Assembly: GCF_900182605.1 (NCBI RefSeq)
Contig: NZ_FXTB01000001.1
Coordinates: forward strand, 558,001 to 622,000
DNA from: Saccharicrinis carchari
Lineage (GTDB): Bacteria > Bacteroidota > Bacteroidia > Bacteroidales > Marinilabiliaceae
Reading direction: 5' to 3'
Length of the DNA: 64,000 bases
Shown: positions 54,266 through 62,978 of the stretch, piece after piece
Numbering within the stretch: the stretch's first letter is position 1
Layout of the letters: each line of letters begins with the position of its first letter
Made by a program: the position numbers and the translations under genes
Notes under the pieces: model-generated
What the model was told of the DNA's origin: nothing
Databases searched by the model: none
Seen by the model: the letters and a program-made list of their open reading frames with translations, nothing else

Positions 54266-55648
54266 CTACCCTTCATCCAGCAAAGCCTTAGCCAAGTCCC
54301 AGGCTTGCTGCACTCTATCGGCCATGCCTATGCCGCCTTTTATGTTCCCGGCCAGGTACAGGCCGCTGTATTCTTTTTCGATGCTGTGGATGGCGGCGTA
54401 GCGTTCTTTGGTAGATATATCGTACTGTGGAATGGCCTTAGGATAACGAAATACATTAATCAAATCCGGTTGTTGGTCACATTGCAGGGTCAACTCTATT
54501 TCCCGTAGCACCATCTGTTGGATTTCCTCATCTGATTTTACGATCATATGCGGCTTCTTCATTCCTCCTACAAAAACGGATAGTAAAGCACCATGCGCAG
54601 GACATCGTCCGCTAAATAAGGTACCCGGAAACAATATGCCCAGTATATCTTTATTTTCTACGCTTGGCACCAAACCACCAAAGGCTTTTATATTTTTTCC
54701 ATCCCAATGTTTATATCCTACCACCACTTGCACCACTTTGGCATAGGTGGTATCGGCAACGGGTTTTAACAAGGTCAGTGGCAAAAAAGGCAATACATCC
54801 CCAATGCCCTGCCCCCCAAAGGTAGTAATCACTTTATCGGACTCTATGGAAAATTGTTCGCCCCCTATGGTGTTCAATTCTGTACTAAATCCTTTATCGT
54901 GTTTTGAAACCTTAATCTGCTGGCATCCGCAAAAAACACTATCCTTTGAAATATTATTCTCTAAAGCTGTAATAAGATTTTGGAGTCCCCCCTTAACCGA
55001 AAACACCTCACGACTCACCCTTTTTTGTAACTCCGTACGCGGTTCTTTCCGTTTTTGGATGCTTCCCTTTATAAAGCTGCCATATTTTTGTTCTAAATTA
55101 TACAGTTTTGGCAAGGCAAAGCGCGTGATTAATTTTGTGGGATCGCCGGCATAAATCCCCGAAATAAAAGGATCTACGGCATAATTTAAAAAGCTCTTTC
55201 CCAAACGGCGCTTTACCAGCTGGGCCAGTGTTTCATCCGGATCTGTACCTTTTTTGCGCCAGGGCTCGCCCAGTATTCTGCATTTATCTTTGAAGCTAAA
55301 CAGGGGTGTTCCAATGGCCGACAAAAGTCCGGAGGGGAGTGGCTCCCATTGCCCTTTTTTTAATATCCATCGTTCTTTGGCTACCGGATCCGGTGTAATT
55401 AATTCGCAATGCTCCTTTAAATCATCGAATAACTGCACAATGCCCTCGGTACCTATAACACCGGTGTTGGGTCCCATCTCATACACAAACTCTTTTTCGT
55501 GAATTGTTTGAATGGCTCCCCCTAACCTATCCGATTTTTCGACCAGTGCTACTTTTTTACCCCCTTTTTGGAGATAAAAAGCCAAGGTAAGCCCTGTTAA
55601 TCCGGCTCCAACAATAACTACATCTACTTTGTTTGCAGGCATCATCAT
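54266..55648 (-). CDS. hemG: Protoporphyrinogen oxidase (FAD-dependent, HemG/HemY type)
   Basis: 460 residues. The FAD-binding motif VDVVIVGAGLTGLTLAFYLQKGGKKVALVEKSDRLGGAIQT is at the N terminus, and the C-terminal FAD region reads GLYLAGNIKGGIGMADRVQQAWDLAKAL. It oxidises protoporphyrinogen IX to protoporphyrin IX with oxygen as acceptor in the known members. Its start codon overlaps the hemN stop by four bases, so they are translationally coupled. The first Met could be any of three. Confidence 0.93.
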   Translation of the reverse strand: MMMPANKVDVVIVGAGLTGLTLAFYLQKGGKKVALVEKSDRLGGAIQTIHEKEFVYEMGPNTGVIGTEGIVQLFDDLKEHCELITPDPVAKERWILKKGQWEPLPSGLLSAIGTPLFSFKDKCRILGEPWRKKGTDPDETLAQLVKRRLGKSFLNYAVDPFISGIYAGDPTKLITRFALPKLYNLEQKYGSFIKGSIQKRKEPRTELQKRVSREVFSVKGGLQNLITALENNISKDSVFCGCQQIKVSKHDKGFSTELNTIGGEQFSIESDKVITTFGGQGIGDVLPFLPLTLLKPVADTTYAKVVQVVVGYKHWDGKNIKAFGGLVPSVENKDILGILFPGTLFSGRCPAHGALLSVFVGGMKKPHMIVKSDEEIQQMVLREIELTLQCDQQPDLINVFRYPKAIPQYDISTKERYAAIHSIEKEYSGLYLAGNIKGGIGMADRVQQAWDLAKALLDEG

Positions 55649-57024
55649 AAGGCGTTAGAATATCTTTTATTGCTACCGGCCAAAGCAGGATCGAACGATG
55701 CCACAATGTTGCGGATAAACATGGTGCCCAGCTCGGTTATTTCCAGATGGTCGGCGCTAAAGTGAATCAACTCATCTTCCCGGAACTGTTCCAGAACAGT
55801 CTCATCGTAAACAATTTGCTTTTTAAGACTGCTTACGTCCATGGAGAAACTTTCGGCTACCTTTTTCCAATCGATATACTTATTGCACATCAGCTCATTA
55901 ATAACACTTCGAATTACCTTTTGCTCATCGCTCACCAATACCCCTTTTTCCACAGGAAAGGCACCATTATTTACGGATTCGATATAGGCTTTCACACTCT
56001 TGGTGTTTTGCACGTATCCCCCCGATAATTGACTGATGGAAGATACCCCTACGGCATACACCTGACCCGTTGTGCGTTTAGTGCAATACCCTTGAAAATT
56101 ACGGTGCAACTGGTGTTTGTTTAAGGCCTGGCAGAGCTCATCCTGAGGCAGGGCATAATGATCCAGGCCAATGGAAACATAACCTGCTTTTAAAAGTAGA
56201 TCGTAGGCCGCCAAAAACATGTCTAACTTATCATCTGCCGATGGCAATCCTTTTTGCACCAATATTTTTTGATGCTCTTTGAACCAGGGCACGTGGGCAT
56301 ACGAAAAGGTGACCAATCTGTCGGGACGTATTGCTATGGCTCGCTCAATAGATTTACAAAAGCTGCTGACCGTTTGACCCGGCAAGCCATAAATAAAATC
56401 AAGGTTAACAGCAAACTTAGGGTTGGCTTTCTTTACATAGTTCACCAAGTCCGGAACAGGCAAGGCCGATGGCTTTCTGTTTACGTCTTTTAAAACATTT
56501 TCGTCAAAGTCCTGTATTCCAAAACTAAAACGGTTAAAACCAGCTTCAAAAAGGTCATCGAGATAGGCATGCGTTAGGTGGGCCGGGTTACATTCAATGG
56601 CTATTTCGGCATCTTCGATAAGTGCAAAATGTGCGAATAAAATATCGTTAATTTCTTTCAGGTAAACCGCTTTAATAGCATTAGGCGTGCCGCCACCATA
56701 ATGAATCTGCGATATTTTTCGTTTAGGATCAATGGTACTTACCACCAGTTCAATCTCCTTTTTTACAGCTGCTATATATCGTTTTACCTCATCGGCTCTA
56801 CCCATTTTTAGGGCATTGCAACCACAATAATGGCATATTTGCGCACAAAAGGGGATGTGCACATAAAAGGCAATATTAGAAGGCTCCTCCGCATTTGATT
56901 CGACCAAAAGAGTACGAAAATCCTCTTCCTTAAAATCCCCTGTAAAATGATTGGCCGGCGGATAACTGGTGTATCGGGGTACCGGAACATTATATTTTTG
57001 AAGTAATTGTTTATTTATTTTCAT
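55645..57024 (-). CDS. hemN: Oxygen-independent coproporphyrinogen III oxidase
   Basis: 459 residues. Radical-SAM motif Cys60-x3-Cys64-x2-Cys67 followed by Gly-Cys69 (HIPFCAQICHYCGCN), the full HemN CxxxCxxCxC form rather than that of HemW. The N-terminal YNVPVPRYTSYPPANHF is typical of HemN, and the C-terminal HemN domain is intact. It decarboxylates coproporphyrinogen III without oxygen, so this step works anaerobically while the next enzyme in the operon is of an oxygen-using type. It is first in the heme run. Confidence 0.95.
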   Translation of the reverse strand: MKINKQLLQKYNVPVPRYTSYPPANHFTGDFKEEDFRTLLVESNAEEPSNIAFYVHIPFCAQICHYCGCNALKMGRADEVKRYIAAVKKEIELVVSTIDPKRKISQIHYGGGTPNAIKAVYLKEINDILFAHFALIEDAEIAIECNPAHLTHAYLDDLFEAGFNRFSFGIQDFDENVLKDVNRKPSALPVPDLVNYVKKANPKFAVNLDFIYGLPGQTVSSFCKSIERAIAIRPDRLVTFSYAHVPWFKEHQKILVQKGLPSADDKLDMFLAAYDLLLKAGYVSIGLDHYALPQDELCQALNKHQLHRNFQGYCTKRTTGQVYAVGVSSISQLSGGYVQNTKSVKAYIESVNNGAFPVEKGVLVSDEQKVIRSVINELMCNKYIDWKKVAESFSMDVSSLKKQIVYDETVLEQFREDELIHFSADHLEITELGTMFIRNIVASFDPALAGSNKRYSNAL

Positions 57025-57279
57025 GGTGTGTTAAATAGTAATAAGTACTTATATATAGCGTATCATAAATTTCAAATACTGTAAATTCTTCTAATCATCA
57101 TTTTAATTTCTCACTGCTCTACGTTTTGATTATTATCATGCGCAGTAGCCATCTTATCAAATATAAAAACCAGGCTCAATCATCCACATTGACAATCGAA
57201 AATCCGGTTTAATTACGGCTTGTACGGTTTAGGAATATAAAGTAAGTATTGCCCCAATTGTTCATCATTTCTGGTATAT

Positions 57280-58146
57280 TTACGATTTCTCTATTACCAA
57301 ATCCTGTAAGATAGAGTCAATGGTGGGGAATTGAAATGGATAGCCCAGCTCCAACAATCTTCTGGGTCGCACTTTTTGGCCTTTGAGTAATGCGTTTGCC
57401 CCTTCGCCAAGTAACAGTTTCAGGATAAAACTGTAAGCTCTTAATATTACTGGTCGATGAAGTTTTTTACCCAATGTTTTCGAAAAATAGTGATTAGAAA
57501 CCATCTCCGGCGCCACCAGGTTATAAATTCCACTCGATTTTGGATGGTTTAAGATATACCATACAGCGGAAAGTAAATCGTTGATATGGATGCAGGGGAA
57601 AGGCTGTGTTCCATCTCCCACAACGGTACCAAGTCCCAATTTAAAAGGTGTTATCATCTTGGCCAGGGCACCCTCCTGCCTATCCAGCACAATGCCCAGG
57701 CGCAGCACTGTAAGTTTTATGTCTGTTTTCAATAAAGGAGCCAGTGCTGCCTCCCATTCCATACATACCGAAGCCAAAAAATCTTTTCCCAACCTATCCG
57801 AAAATTCATCGTGCTCATAAACCGTATCGTAAATACCCACAGCCGATGCCGACATTACCATCGACGGTTTATTCTGAACCATTAAAATAGCTTCTACCAA
57901 TTTTTTGGTGGTCTCTACCCTACTGTCTCTGATGGTTTGCTTATTCGGCTCGGTCCATCTTTTTAGTATAGGTGAGCCCGCTAAATTTATTACCACACCT
58001 GCTCCTTCCACCTTTTGGGCAATGGCTTTGGGGCCTTTCTTCAGGTCAACTCTGGTGATATGAACCACCTGTATATTGTTATCTTTAAAGAGTTGGCTTA
58101 GCCTGGAGCCTATAAAACCGGTACCTCCGGTCAAGCATACTTTCAT
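57280..58146 (-). CDS. TIGR01777-family NAD(P)-dependent epimerase-like protein (SulA/YfcH type)
   Basis: 288 residues. Extended short-chain dehydrogenase fold with the nucleotide loop VCLTGGTGFIGSRLSQLF at 3-20, GAGVVINLAGSPILKRW, SAVGIYD and the family C-terminal DUF1731-like block (NALLKGQKVRPRRLLELGYPFQFPTIDSIL). The substrate is unknown. It is 255 bp upstream of hemN on the same strand, too far to assume one transcript. Confidence 0.9.
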   Translation of the reverse strand: MKVCLTGGTGFIGSRLSQLFKDNNIQVVHITRVDLKKGPKAIAQKVEGAGVVINLAGSPILKRWTEPNKQTIRDSRVETTKKLVEAILMVQNKPSMVMSASAVGIYDTVYEHDEFSDRLGKDFLASVCMEWEAALAPLLKTDIKLTVLRLGIVLDRQEGALAKMITPFKLGLGTVVGDGTQPFPCIHINDLLSAVWYILNHPKSSGIYNLVAPEMVSNHYFSKTLGKKLHRPVILRAYSFILKLLLGEGANALLKGQKVRPRRLLELGYPFQFPTIDSILQDLVIEKS

Positions 58147-58304
58147 TTTTTTATCTTTTGATAAGAGACGGTTGTAAAAAATATTATCACTTATTTACAA
58201 TCATCTCTTTGTGTTAATCCTCAATAAAATAGAGCTACTTAATTTTTTTTTAATAAACGGCCATTACTATACTTCTTTTTAAATCAATGAAATGTTTACA
58301 ATAA

Positions 58305-59594
58305 TTATTTGTGTTGTAAAGATTCGAATCCCGAACGAAGATGTACATCGCGCTGCGGAAAAGGTATTTGTATATTATTGGCATTAAATTTATCATAAAT
58401 ATTAAAGCGTATATCGCTCCTCACCCGTTCCACCCAAAAAGATTCCTCACTCCAAAAAAACACACTAAATTCAAGAGCTGATTCTCCAAAATCGTTAAAA
58501 AAAACGACCGGCTGAGGGTGCTTATGTACTTTTTCGTGCTCAAGAACCGATTCTATCAACAACTTTTCTACCAAACGTACATCGGAGCCATAAGCAACCC
58601 CTACATTTACTTTAAAACGGGTTTTATGTTCATTGTAGGTCCAATTTATTACGTTTTTACCCACAAAATTATTATTGGGTATGATGATGATAATACTGTC
58701 GCGATTAAGCACTTTGGAGGTACGCAGCCCTATTTCCTGCACCTTACCCACAATTCCATTTTCGAGTTCTACAACATCATTTACACGGATGGTACCTTCA
58801 AATAGTATCATCAGTCCCGAAACAAAATCGTTAAACAAGGATTGCACCCCAAAGCCCAGGCCCACAAATAAAGCAGCCGAACCAGCCAACAAAACCGTAA
58901 CTTTAATACCCAAACTGCCAATTATAACGGTAACAGCTATTACCCAGGCAAAGTATTTTACAATTAAAAAAACGGTATGTCCTTTTCCGGCATCGATACC
59001 CGTTTGGTAAATACGGCGGTCAAAAAAAACTTCCAACACCATAATGGCTGTATGCACGGAGTAGGCGATAAACATCACCTGCAATATTTTACCGATGGTA
59101 ATTTGTACATTTTGGATACTGAAAAGACTGATGGTAAAAAACTGAAAGGAATGGTCGGTAAAACCTATAATTCCGCGCATCAATATTAAAAAAGCCAGAA
59201 AGCTGACCCACCTGCGCGCCACCGTAGTCATTTTTTTGGGGATAGAATTTATCCCTTTGCTTTGCGTAAATGCCTTGGACAAAAAACGGTTGATGATAAT
59301 CAGGAAAGAAAAAGTAAAAAACAGGAAAGCCAACAAAAAACCCGTAATAGGAATGTTTGCTCCTATTCGAAACAGTTCAACATCGATAGTATCAATCAGG
59401 TTAACATTAAAAATACGGAATACCATATCGATGGAAAATACAACAATAGCAATTATAACGATGAATAAAACCGCGCGCAATAACTGTGCTTTAATGCCCT
59501 CGGTATATTTTTTACGCAACAAGATGCTTCCCCAAATAATGCCTGCATTAAACATCAGGATAAGCACTATGTATAGTATTGTTGTAAACTGCAT
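58305..59594 (-). CDS. MscS-family mechanosensitive ion channel
   Basis: 429 residues. Several transmembrane helices in the first half (IVLILMFNAGIIWGSILL; AVLFIVIIAIVVFSIDMVF; FLLAFLFFTFSFLIII; and more), then the pore-lining TM3 region (VTVLLAGSAALFVGLGFGVQSLFNDFVSGLMILFEGTIRVNDVVELENGIVGKV) and the MscS beta domain with IIIIPNNNFVGKNVINWT. It releases solutes on hypo-osmotic shock. It begins 15 bp after cdaA and is thus co-transcribed with a c-di-AMP synthase, a second-messenger gene itself tied to osmotic control. Confidence 0.93.
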   Translation of the reverse strand: MQFTTILYIVLILMFNAGIIWGSILLRKKYTEGIKAQLLRAVLFIVIIAIVVFSIDMVFRIFNVNLIDTIDVELFRIGANIPITGFLLAFLFFTFSFLIIINRFLSKAFTQSKGINSIPKKMTTVARRWVSFLAFLILMRGIIGFTDHSFQFFTISLFSIQNVQITIGKILQVMFIAYSVHTAIMVLEVFFDRRIYQTGIDAGKGHTVFLIVKYFAWVIAVTVIIGSLGIKVTVLLAGSAALFVGLGFGVQSLFNDFVSGLMILFEGTIRVNDVVELENGIVGKVQEIGLRTSKVLNRDSIIIIIPNNNFVGKNVINWTYNEHKTRFKVNVGVAYGSDVRLVEKLLIESVLEHEKVHKHPQPVVFFNDFGESALEFSVFFWSEESFWVERVRSDIRFNIYDKFNANNIQIPFPQRDVHLRSGFESLQHK

Positions 59595-59609
59595 ACCGTT
59601 TTTCTTTAT

Positions 59610-60377
59610 TTATTCTTTTTGTAAAAGTTCTTCCAGTTCATCGGGGGTAACACCATGGTTTATTTCGCCGGCCTGGAAGTAAGATATCTTACCGGTTTCT
59701 TCAGAAACCACAATGGCCGAAGCATCCGTTGCCTCCGTAATACCCAAAGCCGCTCTATGCCGTAGTCCTAATTTTTTGGGTAAGTCGAAACTTTGTGAAA
59801 CAGGCAATATGCAACCAGCCGCTTTTATTTTGTTTTGCGCCACAATAACGGCTCCATCGTGCAAAGGGCTATTTTTATAAAAAATATTTTCGAGTAAGCG
59901 ACTTGATATTACGCCATTGATTAACTCGCCCGTTTGCACATAGTCTAATAATTCCGACTTTTTTGAGATGACGATAATGGCTCCCGTTTTTGTTTTGGCC
60001 AAATTTTGACAAGTCCGCACAATGGGCTTATGATAGAAATTCATTACCCCTGTGGAGGGACCGGAAAAAATATTCTCAAACGAAAAGCGGTTCGCTATAT
60101 TATATTTGGTGCCCAGCAAAATAAAAAAACGTCTTATTTCTTGCTGAAAAACTACGATAAGAGCGATAACACCCACATTAACAATATTATCGAGTATGGT
60201 GGCCGACAGCTCCATGTTCATGGACTTGATAAAAAGCCATAAGGCAATAAAAGCAAAAAGACCAAAAAAGATGCTCTGTGCCACAGTGCCCCTTATAAGC
60301 CGGTACAACCTGTACATCAGGTAAGCGACCAGGGTGATATCGATAAGGTCAATAAAACGTATATCTAAAAATGTCAT
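59610..60377 (-). CDS. cdaA: Diadenylate cyclase CdaA
   Basis: 255 residues. Two to three N-terminal transmembrane helices (LIDITLVAYLMYRLYRLI; IFFGLFAFIALWLFIKSM; VNVGVIALIVVFQQEIRRFFI), then the DAC (DisA_N) domain with the catalytic DGA at 174-176 (SPLHDGAVIVAQ) and RHR at 206-208 (LGLRHRAALGI). It makes c-di-AMP from two ATP at the membrane. It is preceded by a 43-codon small ORF and its own promoter, with folP further upstream, and followed by mscS. The folP-cdaA order is common in Bacteroidota. Confidence 0.95.
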   Translation of the reverse strand: MTFLDIRFIDLIDITLVAYLMYRLYRLIRGTVAQSIFFGLFAFIALWLFIKSMNMELSATILDNIVNVGVIALIVVFQQEIRRFFILLGTKYNIANRFSFENIFSGPSTGVMNFYHKPIVRTCQNLAKTKTGAIIVISKKSELLDYVQTGELINGVISSRLLENIFYKNSPLHDGAVIVAQNKIKAAGCILPVSQSFDLPKKLGLRHRAALGITEATDASAIVVSEETGKISYFQAGEINHGVTPDELEELLQKE

Positions 60378-60379
60378 AA

Positions 60380-60511
60380 TTATTTTTCTCCGGCTTTTTT
60401 AAAATGTAATAAAAAGTCGACCCTAGTCCTATTCAGAAGTGCTGCTGTAAGCCCTGAAGCTACTCTTCCTAAATCATATTTTTTTACTATGCTTATAGGC
60501 ATTTGTATCAT
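60380..60511 (-). CDS. Candidate 43-residue small protein upstream of cdaA
   Basis: ATG at 60511 to TAA at 60382-60380, two bases before the cdaA start codon. It reads MIQMPISIVKKYDLGRVASG and continues LTAALLNRTRVDF, ending in a basic HFKKAGEK: a composition with a plausible amphipathic helix and no low complexity. A promoter (60526-60557) predicts transcription start only about seven bases ahead, so this would be a nearly leaderless first gene of the cdaA-mscS transcript. I recognise no family. It may instead be an untranslated leader. Confidence 0.4.
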   Translation of the reverse strand: MIQMPISIVKKYDLGRVASGLTAALLNRTRVDFLLHFKKAGEK

Positions 60512-60525
60512 AACTATATTTTATT

Positions 60526-60557
60526 CAAAGTTAGTCAATTTATTTTCCTTTATTCAA
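60526..60557 (-). promoter_or_regulatory. Promoter of the small ORF-cdaA-mscS unit
   Basis: On the minus strand TTG (60557-60555), 21 bp, then TAACTTTG (60533-60526), a good match to the Bacteroidota -33/-7 pattern. It lies downstream of the folP stop codon, so the unit need not depend on folP transcription. Confidence 0.65.
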
Positions 60558-60572
60558 CTCTCCAGCCTCCAT

Positions 60573-61439
60573 TTAAAGTACTGAAACCGCATTAAAGATA
60601 CGCACACATTCTCCGGCTTCTTTTACATCGTGTACTCGTAAAATATTTGCACCTTGTTGCAAAGCCATCATATTCAGGGCAGTTGTTCCATTTAAAGCCT
60701 CTTGTGGCGAGCCACCCAACAACTTATATATCATCGATTTTCGCGAAACACCTACCAGCATGGGCAGTTCCAATATTTTCAATTGGTTCAGGCGATTCAT
60801 AAGCGCATAATTGTGCTCCAGGGTTTTCCCAAAACCAAAACCCGGATCTATAATTACATCGTGCACCCCCATCAGGCTCAGTTGTCTTTTTTTTTCGGCT
60901 AAAAAATCCATCACTTCAAATACCACATCCTTTTTATAAACCGGGTTTTGCTGCATACTTTGGGGGGTACCTTTCATATGCATTATAATGTAGGGCACGT
61001 TAAGCTCTGCCATGGTAGCAAACATCTGCCTGTCCATCTCCCCTGCCGAAATATCATTAATTATATCCACCTCATATTCCTGTACCGCCCGCTTTGCTAT
61101 TTCCGCGCGAAAGGTGTCTACTGATATCAGCATATCCGGCTTTTCTTTTCTAAGCAACTCCAACACCTCGGCTAACCTATCCCATTCTTTTTCCGCAGTA
61201 ATATGCTGTGCACCGGGTCGCGACGAATAGGCACCAATATCTATAATATCTGCCCCTTCGGCATGCATTTGCCTCACCCTGTTTAAAATAGTTGTGCCCG
61301 TATTGTATTTACCTCCATCGTAAAACGAATCAGGAGTAATATTGAGTATTCCCATCACCCTGGGTTTTGAGAGGTCAATCAATTTCCCATTACAATTCAT
61401 AATAGTGGGTATTTTCAGATAATTAAGGGCTGTTTTCAT
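60573..61439 (-). CDS. folP: Dihydropteroate synthase
   Basis: 288 residues from the ATG at 61439; an 18-residue upstream extension to 61493 and a later Met at 61400 are alternatives. Signature 1 is PRVMGILNITPDSFYDGGKY and signature 2 is GADIIDIGAYSSRPGA; the sulfonamide/pABA loop is IIDPGFGFGKTLEHN, and the C-terminal VGVSRKSMIYKLLG holds the conserved Ser-Arg-Lys. It joins pABA to dihydropterin pyrophosphate in folate synthesis. Cytosolic. Upstream of cdaA on the same strand. Confidence 0.95.
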   Translation of the reverse strand: MKTALNYLKIPTIMNCNGKLIDLSKPRVMGILNITPDSFYDGGKYNTGTTILNRVRQMHAEGADIIDIGAYSSRPGAQHITAEKEWDRLAEVLELLRKEKPDMLISVDTFRAEIAKRAVQEYEVDIINDISAGEMDRQMFATMAELNVPYIIMHMKGTPQSMQQNPVYKKDVVFEVMDFLAEKKRQLSLMGVHDVIIDPGFGFGKTLEHNYALMNRLNQLKILELPMLVGVSRKSMIYKLLGGSPQEALNGTTALNMMALQQGANILRVHDVKEAGECVRIFNAVSVL

Positions 61440-61801
61440 GTGTAGTTTTAATTGAATACGTAAAAATAATCTAAAACCCTCAATGAAAGGCATAGATAGG
61501 CGTTTTTTATATTTTTTTCCCTATTGTCCTTAAAATTTTAGCCTCTTGATTTAACTCACAAGCTACATCAGATAATCCCACGTGTATCATTCTTAATGTT
61601 AGGGCGGACGCTATTTGTCTTGTATAAGAAACCAAAGGCTCTTTCAGCGCTTCTGCCTAATACGCTAAATAGCTTGCAATGATTACGACTATTTGATCGG
61701 CTAAAAAGCAACAGAAGATGGAGTGTTGATAAATGAATTTTTAAAATCATCCCTATTTCGTGTATAAAGTTTATATTTGCGGATAAGCAAAAAAAACAGC
61801 C
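61440..61801. other. Divergent folP/dnaX intergenic region
   Basis: 362 bp without a convincing gene. A TATATTTG box at 61772-61779 (plus strand) is a good -7 element for dnaX, 23 bp before its start; a -33 box is not clear. No folP promoter could be identified with confidence, and nothing else is seen. Confidence 0.6.
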
Positions 61802-62908
61802 ATGGAATATATTGTTTCAGCACGAAAATACCGACCCTCTACCTTTGTTTCGGTAGTGGGTCAACAACACATCACCACCACTTTAAAAAATGCTGTCAAA
61901 GGCAGTCAGTTGGCACATGCCTATTTGTTTTGCGGTCCGCGCGGCGTAGGTAAAACCACTTGTGCGCGTATCTTTGCCAAAACAATCAACTGCTCCAACA
62001 TTACGGATGACTTTGAAGCATGCAACCAATGCGAGTCGTGCAATTCATTTGCCGAAAACCGCTCGTACAATATTCATGAGCTGGATGGAGCCTCCAACAA
62101 CTCCGTTGAAGATATTCGAAGCCTCATTGATAAGGTGCGTGTTCCGCCGCAGATTGGCACATACAGTGTTTACATTATCGATGAGGTGCACATGTTATCG
62201 GCTTCGGCGTTTAACGCTTTTTTAAAAACACTGGAAGAGCCACCGAAGCATGCCATTTTTATTTTGGCCACTACTGAAAAGCACAAGATACTCCCTACCA
62301 TTTTGTCGCGTTGCCAAATTTACGATTTCAACCGTATCACAATTGAAGATGCGGTAGAACATCTGAAATATGTAGCCAAAAGCGAAAACATTGAAGTGGA
62401 GGAAGAAGGACTTTCTGTTATCGCCCAAAAGGCGGACGGTGCCATGCGCGACGCCCTTTCTATCTTCGATCAGATCGTAGCTTTCTCGGGTAAACGCATT
62501 ACCTACCAACAGATAATTGATAACCTGAATGTATTAGATTACGATTATTATTTTAATTTGGTAGATGCTTTTTTAGCAGAAGATACTACACAAAGCCTGC
62601 TTATATTCGATGAGATATTAAAAAGAGGTTTTGATGCCCATCATTTCATCTCCGGATTGAGTTCGCACCTGCGCGATTTGTTGGTTTGCAAGGATACAGC
62701 TACAGTACAGCTGATGGATGTAGGTGTTAAGGCAAAAGAAAAATATGCTTCGCAAGCACAAAAAAGCAGCATGGATTTTTTATTAGACGCGCTGCAAATA
62801 ACCAACGACTGCGACCTGCAATACCGCATGGCCAAAAACAAGCGATTACATGTTGAGTTTGCCCTGCTAAAGCTGGCGCGTGTATTGGACGAGCAAAGAA
62901 AAAAGTAG
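61802..62908 (+). CDS. dnaX: DNA polymerase III subunit gamma (frame-0 product of dnaX)
   Basis: 368 residues ending at UAG (62906-62908) directly after the slippery heptamer. The clamp-loader ATPase is complete: Walker A GPRGVGKT at 45-52, zinc ligands Cys64, Cys74, Cys77 and Cys80, Walker B IIDEVH at 125-130, sensor 1 ATTEKHKI, the SRC motif (LSRCQ) at 169-171, and the domain III collar to the end. It lacks the DnaB- and polymerase-binding tail, which is encoded in the -1 frame immediately downstream. The product therefore equals a gamma form, able to load clamps but not to couple polymerase and helicase. Confidence 0.92.
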   Translation: MEYIVSARKYRPSTFVSVVGQQHITTTLKNAVKGSQLAHAYLFCGPRGVGKTTCARIFAKTINCSNITDDFEACNQCESCNSFAENRSYNIHELDGASNNSVEDIRSLIDKVRVPPQIGTYSVYIIDEVHMLSASAFNAFLKTLEEPPKHAIFILATTEKHKILPTILSRCQIYDFNRITIEDAVEHLKYVAKSENIEVEEEGLSVIAQKADGAMRDALSIFDQIVAFSGKRITYQQIIDNLNVLDYDYYFNLVDAFLAEDTTQSLLIFDEILKRGFDAHHFISGLSSHLRDLLVCKDTATVQLMDVGVKAKEKYASQAQKSSMDFLLDALQITNDCDLQYRMAKNKRLHVEFALLKLARVLDEQRKK

Positions 62909-62978
62909 CCAAAAAGGCGAAGCAACAAAGCGGTTCCGGAGGGAGTGATAAAAAAGTAAGTTCAACCGGTGCTTCGCC
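62899..62978 (+). promoter_or_regulatory. Programmed -1 ribosomal frameshift signal in dnaX
   Basis: Slippery heptamer A AAA AAG at 62899-62905 in the correct zero-frame phase, followed at once by UAG. Ten bases later an eight-base stem begins, GGCGAAGC (62916-62923) with GCTTCGCC (62971-62978), enclosing a five-base stem CGGTT (62931-62935) with AACCG (62964-62968). The heptamer is the same as in E. coli dnaX. Confidence 0.75.

Noticed and set aside
61568-61750. 60-codon minus-strand frame between folP and dnaX.
   Set aside because: Low-complexity Leu/Ser-rich start, no promoter, no recognisable family; probably chance.
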